NCBI GenBank assembly: GCA_023480605.1
Contig: JAMCWS010000062.1
Coordinates: 1-8,304 of the forward strand
From: a bacterium
GTDB lineage: Bacteria > Sumerlaeota > Sumerlaeia > MVZB01
DNA length: 8,304 bases
Direction: 5' to 3'
Under the pieces are notes generated by a model. It saw only the letters and a list, made by a program, of their open reading frames with translations, was not told where the DNA came from and made no database searches. Position numbers and translations under genes: made by a program. This document shows positions 6,105 to 8,304 of the stretch, piece after piece. The stretch's first letter is position 1, and every line of letters starts with the position of its first letter.

Positions 6105-6170
6105 CGTGATCGTGATCGTAACCGTGGTCGAAACCGTACGGATACATATCGAATACGAGCACGAGCACGG
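6105..6170. repeat. Degenerate hexanucleotide repeat tract (11 units)
   Basis: Read in six-base steps from 6105 the DNA is CGTGAT, CGTGAT, CGTAAC, CGTGGT, CGAAAC, CGTACG, GATACA, TATCGA, ATACGA, GCACGA, GCACGG. Most units keep a CG plus a purine/pyrimidine alternation, so translation in some frames gives two-residue periodicity (RDRDRNRGRNR in one, EYEHEH in another). It looks like a decayed simple-sequence array. It ends 134 bp upstream of the guaA start, so it may be non-coding filler or part of the guaA upstream region. Confidence 0.5.
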
Positions 6171-6209
6171 TGGCGAGTGAAGGCGCAGGCGCCTTAAAAC
6201 AGGTAGATA

Positions 6210-6238
6210 TTGACCGCCGCCGGGCGCTGGGTTATTTT
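6210..6238 (+). promoter_or_regulatory. Candidate sigma-70 promoter of guaA
   Basis: TTGACC at 6210-6215 (5/6 to the -35 consensus), a 17-bp spacer, and TATTTT at 6233-6238 (4/6 to the -10 consensus), in otherwise GC-rich DNA. Transcription would start near 6245 and give a leader of about 60 nt, too short for a typical purine riboswitch; none was recognised. Confidence 0.45.
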
Positions 6239-6304
6239 ACCTTGCTCCGCCACGGTTACGGCAAAGGATGCGCCGGGGGCGGCCGTTCGAGTCTGGAGAG
6301 GCCG

Positions 6305-7828
6305 ATGATCCTGATTTTCGATTTCGGGTCGCAATACACCCAACTGATCGCCCGCAAGGTTCGCCAACTCAACATCGTGAGCGAGATCGTGCCGTTCGAT
6401 CTGCCCCTGGCCGACGCGCGCCGGCGTGCGCCCGAGGGCATCATCCTCTCGGGGGGACCGGCCTCGACCTATGCGCCCGGCGCCCCACGGCTTAACGCCA
6501 AGCTACTCGAACTCGGCGTGCCGGTGCTGGGCATCTGCTACGGCCTCCAGTCGCTGGCGCGGCGCCTGGGGGGCCAGGTCGAGAGGGGCACGGTGCGCGA
6601 ATACGGTCGGGCGACGATCCGCATCCTTGGGGAAGATCCGTTGTTCAAGGGGATCGATGCCGAAACCCAGGTCTGGATGAGCCACGGCGACCGCGTGACG
6701 GCACTGCCCGACGGATTCGCGATCTTGGCGGCCAGCCAGGACTGCGAGTTCGCGGCGGCCAGCGACCCCGAACGGCGCATCTGGGGCGTTCAATTTCACC
6801 CCGAAGTGCACCACACGCCGCTGGGCGAGCAGATCCTGGCCAATTTCGTGTTGGGGATCTGCGGCGCCGACGCCAACTGGAAGATGGGCCGTTTCGTCGA
6901 AGAGACCATCGAGGGGCTGCGCCGCCAGGTCGGCCAGCGCGAGGTGATCTGCGGCGTGTCGGGCGGGGTCGATTCGACGGTGCTCGCCGTGCTTCTGCAT
7001 CGCGCCATCGGCCGGCGCCTGAAGCCCGTTTACGTCGACCACGGCCTGATGCGCGCCGGCGAAAGCGAGAAGGTCATCCAACGTTTCCGCGTTCACCTGG
7101 GCATCCATATCAAGCACGTCAAGGCCGGCCGGATTTTCCTGTCGGCGCTCAAAGGGGTCAGCGGTCCCGAGCGCAAGCGACGGATCATTGGCCGCTTGTT
7201 CGTCGAGGTTTTCTTCCGCGAATTCCGCGGCGACGAGTTCCTCGCCCAGGGCACGCTCTATCCCGATGTGATCGAATCGGTGTCGACGCGCGGACCCTCG
7301 GCCACGATCAAAACCCACCACAACCGCGTCCCCGAAATCCAGAGCCTTATTCAACAGGGGCGTGTCATCGAACCGCTGAAGGAGTTGTTCAAAGACGAGG
7401 TGCGGGCGGTGGGACGCGAACTGGGTATCCCGCACGAAATGCTCTGGCGCCATCCGTTTCCCGGACCCGGCCTGGCGGTTCGCATCCTGGGCGAGGTGAC
7501 CCCCCGCCGGCTGGCCCTGTTGCGCGCGGCCGATAAAATCTACCTCGAGGAACTGCGCGCCTCGGGCCATTATGAAAAGATCTGGCAAGCCTTCTGCGTC
7601 CTGTTGCCGGTCAAGTCGGTGGGTGTGATGGGCGACGAGCGCACGTACGACTCGGTGGTCGCGCTGCGCGCCGTCACCAGCACCGACGGCATGACGGCCG
7701 ACTGGTACGACATGCCGGCGCCCGTTCTCGCCCGCATCAGCAACCGGATCATCAACGAAATCCGGGGCATCAACCGGGTGGTTTACGACGTTTCCAGCAA
7801 GCCGCCGGCGACGATCGAGTGGGAATGA
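6305..7828 (+). CDS. guaA: GMP synthase (glutamine-hydrolysing)
   Basis: Cytoplasmic enzyme of purine synthesis that converts XMP to GMP with ATP and ammonia drawn from glutamine. All parts of the single-chain enzyme are present in 507 aa, close to the usual length. The class I glutamine amidotransferase domain has the nucleophile Cys78 in GICYGLQ and the rest of the triad in FHPEV (His165, Glu167). The ATP pyrophosphatase domain has its P-loop SGGVDS at 219-224, then VYVDHGLMR and AQGTLYPDVIES. The C-terminal dimerisation domain holds HPFPGPGLAVRILGE, ERTYDSVVALRAV and a normal end, RVVYDVSSKPPATIEWE. The start is ATG 6305, where GGAGAGG (6295-6301) lies just upstream and the protein begins MILIFDFGSQYTQLIARKVR as the family does. 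It appears to be transcribed alone. Confidence 0.98.
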   Translation: MILIFDFGSQYTQLIARKVRQLNIVSEIVPFDLPLADARRRAPEGIILSGGPASTYAPGAPRLNAKLLELGVPVLGICYGLQSLARRLGGQVERGTVREYGRATIRILGEDPLFKGIDAETQVWMSHGDRVTALPDGFAILAASQDCEFAAASDPERRIWGVQFHPEVHHTPLGEQILANFVLGICGADANWKMGRFVEETIEGLRRQVGQREVICGVSGGVDSTVLAVLLHRAIGRRLKPVYVDHGLMRAGESEKVIQRFRVHLGIHIKHVKAGRIFLSALKGVSGPERKRRIIGRLFVEVFFREFRGDEFLAQGTLYPDVIESVSTRGPSATIKTHHNRVPEIQSLIQQGRVIEPLKELFKDEVRAVGRELGIPHEMLWRHPFPGPGLAVRILGEVTPRRLALLRAADKIYLEELRASGHYEKIWQAFCVLLPVKSVGVMGDERTYDSVVALRAVTSTDGMTADWYDMPAPVLARISNRIINEIRGINRVVYDVSSKPPATIEWE

Positions 7829-7980
7829 GACGCCCCGGTCGCCCCGTGCCCGGGCGGCAGCGCGGCGGCGACTTCGTGGCCTTTCGTCTCCGGCCGGGGA
7901 TTGCCGGCAAACCAACAGGACCAAACGAAACGCGTTCTGTTTTTGATTTCACCGCCGAGGGAAGCCGGCCCGCAAGCGCC

Positions 7981-8304
7981 ATGGATATCGCAACCCGCCC
8001 CGACAAGCCAAACGGCGCCCGGGCGACCGGCGTCAGACCGGGGCCGCCCGCCGGGCTCGTTCCGGCCGCGGCCGGCAGCTTCCGGCCCGTGACGGTGCGC
8101 GCGGTGGCGATCGCGTGCGCGCTGATGCCGCCGCTGGCCCTCTGGGTAATCCAGGCCGAACTGGTGCTCGATTCGGGTTACCCGACGGCGATTTCACTTT
8201 TTTACCATGTAACGTTCGCAATCCTGGCGATCGCCGCGATCAACCTGTGGGTTGAAAAACGCTGGCCGCGGGCGGCGCTCAGCGGCGGCACTTTGAGTTA
8301 TGTA
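7981..8304 (+). CDS. N-terminus of a DUF6785/DUF6784-like multi-span membrane protein (runs off right edge)
   Basis: The ATG at 7981 opens 108 codons without a stop to the window edge. After about 35 residues rich in Pro, Ala and Gly come VTVRAVAIACALMPPLALWV (first membrane helix) and TAISLFYHVTFAILAIAAIN (second), then VEKRWPRAALSGGTLSYV. The pattern of an opening VRA helix, a PT-x-SLF loop, a second helix ending in N and a conserved LS...Y segment matches my memory of the N-terminus of the large DUF6785/DUF6784 (OPT-transporter-like) proteins common in planctomycete-like bacteria. No biochemical role is established to my knowledge. The ribosome binding site is weak (GAGGGAAG about 17 nt upstream), so the start is provisional; 152 nt separate it from guaA, with no good terminator between. 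Confidence 0.68.
   Translation, partial: MDIATRPDKPNGARATGVRPGPPAGLVPAAAGSFRPVTVRAVAIACALMPPLALWVIQAELVLDSGYPTAISLFYHVTFAILAIAAINLWVEKRWPRAALSGGTLSYV

Noticed and set aside
6180..6195. Palindrome AAGGCGC-AG-GCGCCTT as a terminator
   Set aside because: The loop would be only 2-4 nt and no T run follows on either strand; it also lies upstream, not downstream, of a gene.
6170..6304. GTG start at 6170 extending guaA by 45 codons
   Set aside because: GMP synthases begin at the FDFGSQYTQLIAR block, and GGAGAGG sits directly before ATG 6305.
7888..7911. CCGGC/GCCGG hairpin after guaA as a terminator
   Set aside because: Short stem with alternative pairings and no T tract.
6503..7924. Long minus-strand ORF (473 codons)
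   Set aside because: Antisense to guaA, which is complete and fully motif-supported.
1..8304. tRNA, rRNA, CRISPR array, transposase, integrase or phage genes
   Set aside because: No T-loop-like GTTCRA context with a fitting cloverleaf, no spaced direct-repeat array and no recombinase motif was seen anywhere in the window.

Overview
This 8.3 kb window is GC-rich bacterial DNA with a Gram-negative type of gene content: an exported di-heme c-type peroxidase, a sigma-54 (NtrC-type) two-component system, and the start of a multi-membrane-span protein that resembles the DUF6785/DUF6784 family. I associate that last family with Planctomycetota, Sumerlaeota, Hydrogenedentota and relatives, so a lineage of that kind is plausible. 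No marker in the window fixes the phylum.

Layout: (1) 1-2527, minus strand: a membrane sensor histidine kinase followed after 7 nt by an NtrC-family response regulator whose C-terminus runs off the left edge. (2) 2528-2734: divergent intergenic region with two near-identical 16-bp dyads exactly 32 bp apart (enhancer-like) and a 22-codon small ORF with a good ribosome binding site. (3) 2735-3328, plus strand: a small CPBP/CAAX-type intramembrane protease with a variant first motif. (4) 3329-3594: non-coding leader with a candidate sigma-70 promoter and a perfect 14-bp palindrome, followed by 3595-4026, a small basic protein with a coiled-coil-like N-terminus, AT-hook-like hinge and winged-helix-like C-terminus. 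(5) 4057-4090: a strong stem-loop between convergent genes, probably a bidirectional terminator. (6) 4168-5322, minus strand: an exported di-heme cytochrome c peroxidase/MauG-family protein. (7) 5323-6304: about 1 kb with no gene I trust, holding two weak overlapping minus-strand ORFs and a degenerate hexanucleotide repeat tract, with related sequence on both sides of the ORF pair. (8) 6305-7828, plus strand: a complete guaA (GMP synthase). (9) 7981 to the right edge: N-terminus of the DUF6785-like membrane protein.

The genes do not form one pathway. The only clear functional unit is the kinase/regulator operon, and the twin dyads between it and the divergent protease gene make autoregulation and/or control of the protease the natural hypothesis. 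The most interesting signal is this regulatory region. The rest looks like a mix of housekeeping (guaA) and accessory genes separated by long intergenic DNA.
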